From: Sipunculus nudus
Taxonomy: Eukaryota > Annelida > Sipuncula > Golfingiida > Sipunculidae
Reading direction: 5' to 3'
Assembly (NCBI GenBank): GCA_026874595.1
Contig: CM049308.1
Location: 96,706,624-96,770,623, forward strand
DNA length: 64,000 nucleotides
Positions 62,101 through 64,000 of this stretch are shown piece by piece. Made by a program: the position numbers and the translations under genes. Position 1 is the first letter of the stretch. Each line of letters opens with the position of its first letter. The notes beneath the pieces are model-generated. The model was not told the origin of the DNA. It was given only the letters and a program-made list of their open reading frames with translations, and made no database searches.

Positions 62101-64000
62101 ATCCAAAAGGTAGGTGTAATAGCAAAAACACAGTCATCCAAAAGGTAGGTGTAACAACAAAAACACAGTTATTATCCAAAAGGAAGGTGTAATAGCAAAA
62201 ACACAGTCATCCAAAAGGTAGGTGTAACAACAAAAACACAGTTATTATCCAAAAGGAAGGTGTAATAGCAAAAACACAGTCATCCAAAAGGAAGGTGTAA
62301 TAGCAAAAACACAGTCATCCAAAAGGAAGGTGTAATAGCAAAAACACAGTCATCCAAAAGGTAGGTGTAACAACAAAAACACAGTTATTATCCAAAAGGA
62401 AGGTGTAATAGCAAAAACACAGTCATCCAAAAGGAAGGTGTAATAGCAAAAACACAGTCATCCAAAAGGTAGGTGTAATAGCAAAAACACAGTTATTATC
62501 CAAAAGGAAGGTGTAATAGCAAAAACACAGTCATCCAAAAGGTAGGTGTAACAACAAAAACACAGTTATTATCCAAAAGGAAGGTGTAATAGCAAAAACA
62601 CAGTCATCCAAAAGGTAGGTGTAATAGCAAAAACACAGTCATCCAAAAGGTAGGTGTAATAGCAAAAACACAGTTATTATCCAAAAGGTAGGTGTAATAG
62701 CAAAAACACAGTCATCCAAAAGGTAGGTGTAACAACAAAAACACAGTTATTATCCAAAAGGAAGGTGTAATAGCAAAAACACAGTCATCCAAAAGGTAGG
62801 TGTAATAGCAAAAACACAGTCATCCAAAAGGTAGGTGTAACAACAAAAACACAGTTATTATCCAAAAGGAAGGTGTAATAGCAAAAACACAGTCATCCAA
62901 AAGGTAGGTGTAATAGCAAAAACACAGTCATCCAAAAGGTAGGTGTAATAGCAAAAACACAGTTATTATCCAAAAGGTAGGTGTAATAGCAAAAACACAG
63001 TCATCCAAAAGGTAGGTGTAACAACAAAAACACAGTTATTATCCAAAAGGAAGGTGTAATAGCAAAAACACAGTCATCCAAAAGGTAGGTGTAATAGCAA
63101 AAACACAGTTATTATCCAAAAGGAAGGTGTAATAGCAAAAACACAGTCATCCAAAAGGTAGGTGTAATAGCAAAAACACAGTTATTATCCAAAAGGAAGG
63201 TGTAATAGCAAAAACACAGTCATCCAAAAGGTAGGTGTAACAACAAAAACACAGTTATTATCCAAAAGGAAGGTGTAATAGCAAAAACACAGTCATCCAA
63301 AAGGAAGGTGTAATAGCAAAAACACAGTCATCCAAAAGGTAGGTGTAATAGCAAAAACACAGTTATTATCCAAAAGGAAGGTGTAATAGCAAAAACACAG
63401 TCATCCAAAAGGTAGGTGTAATAGCAAAAACACAGTCATCCAAAAGGTAGGTGTAATAGCAAAAACACAGTTATTATCCAAAAGGTAGGTGTAATAGCAA
63501 AAACACAGTCATCCAAAAGGAAGGTGTAATAGCAAAAACACAGTCATCCAAAAGGTAGGTGTAATAGCAAAAACACAGTTATTATCCAAAAGGAAGGTGT
63601 AATAGCAAAAACACAGTCATCCAAAAGGTAGGTGTAATAGCAAAAACACAGTCATCCAAAAGGTAGGTGTAATAGCAAAAACACAGTCATCCAAAAGGAA
63701 GGTGTAACAACAAAAACACAGTTATTATCCAAAAGGTAGGTGTAATAGCAAAAACACAGTCATCCAAAAGGTAGGTGTAACAACAAAAACACAGTTATTA
63801 TCCAAAAGGAAGGTGTAATAGCAAAAACACAGTTATTATCCAAAAGGTAGGTGTAATAGCAAAAACACAGTTATTATCCAAAAGGAAGGTGTAATAGCTA
63901 AAACACAGTCATCCAAAAGGTAGGTGTAATAGCAAAAACACAGTCATCCAAAAGGTATGTTTAAAAACAAAAAGTTATCATCCAGCATGTAGATGTAATA
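56128..64000 (+). repeat. 38-bp tandem array spanning the exon D donor (on the order of 150 units)
   Basis: The founder is the real boundary: CAGTTATCATCCAAAAG | GTAGGTGTAACAACAAAAACA (17 exonic + 21 intronic bases). Nearly the same 38 bp repeats to 56656 and from 58652 to the window end. From about 60520 it becomes a ~73-bp two-unit repeat. A 35-bp unit has AGTCATCCAAAAGGTAGGTG (intact donor) and a 38-bp unit has GTTATTATCCAAAAGGAAGG (donor GT changed to GA). A third unit type, GATATGTTTGAAAACAAAAA G, is scattered before 60520. Minus-strand open frames here are by-products of the repeat. Confidence 0.95.
56659..58649. mobile_element. ~2-kb inverted-repeat DNA transposon with TA duplication, inside the 38-bp array
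   Basis: The left end is CCGTAAAAGTCGTTGCAGAA GTCGC and the right end is its exact reverse complement over about 25 bp. A TA lies on each side (56657-56658, 58650-58651). The array reads 'aaaaag TA atcatcc' across the empty site, as in uninterrupted units, so the target duplication is TA. Subterminal GCGACTTGTA motifs occur on both sides. TA duplication and long inverted repeats suggest the Tc1/mariner/pogo group. No transposase is visible, so it is non-autonomous. Confidence 0.7.

Noticed and set aside
1-64000. tRNA, rRNA or snRNA genes
   Set aside because: No cloverleaf with A/B boxes and no rRNA-like conserved stretch was recognised by reading; a covariance-model search was not possible.

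Overview
This is animal nuclear DNA, most likely from a bivalve mollusc. It is AT-rich and has long introns with GT..AG boundaries. It is filled with short non-autonomous elements carrying (CCGT)n/(ACGG)n microsatellites, subterminal inverted repeats and tandem cores, like the 'pearl' and Helitron-like elements described from bivalves. The species cannot be named from the window.

The only host gene I can support is a + strand AKT/protein kinase B (RAC-type Ser/Thr kinase) gene. Four internal coding exons are present: 10565-10687 and 33929-34040 (PH domain), 36090-36213 (end of PH plus linker) and 56014-56145 (start of the kinase domain, Gly-rich loop and ATP lysine). Splice phases join correctly (1, 2, 0, 0) and the boundaries match those of vertebrate AKT as I recall them. 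The first coding exon lies upstream of the window and the rest of the kinase lies downstream. Everything else is intron.

The main discovery candidate is in the introns. At three of the four exons, the 3' end of the exon plus its 5' splice site has become a tandem repeat running into the intron: a 63-bp unit after exon A, a 37-bp unit after exon B, and a 38-bp unit after exon D. The exon D array fills about 5.9 kb to the window edge and holds on the order of 150 units. The remaining exon (C) has a short tandem repeat starting about 12 nt after its donor. The exon D array therefore holds many copies of the authentic donor with its exonic context. In its distal part a two-unit higher-order repeat alternates intact (GTAGGT) and destroyed (GAAGGT) donors.

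Layout: 1-10300, Helitron-like/pearl-like elements (families A, B, D) and remnants; 10565-11072, exon A and 63-bp array; 11073-20906, a composite inverted-repeat element carrying two family A copies, inserted in that array; 20907-21396, the rest of the array; 21540-25591, a PIF/Harbinger element with TAA target duplication, a broken transposase gene and a nested family D element; 25813-33882, family A and B elements, a 46-bp minisatellite and unassigned intron; 33929-34577, exon B and 37-bp array; 34807-35970, a complete family B element; 36090-36372, exon C and short tandem; 36411-55127, a deeply nested nest of elements (E > A2 > hAT > A2 > B, and A inside A); 55128-55805, a 40-bp minisatellite; 56014-64000, exon D and 38-bp array, interrupted by a ~2-kb inverted-repeat element with TA target duplication.

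All roughly twenty Helitron-like termini I could orient point in the direction of AKT transcription. No bacterial genes, CRISPR, rRNA or tRNA were recognised.
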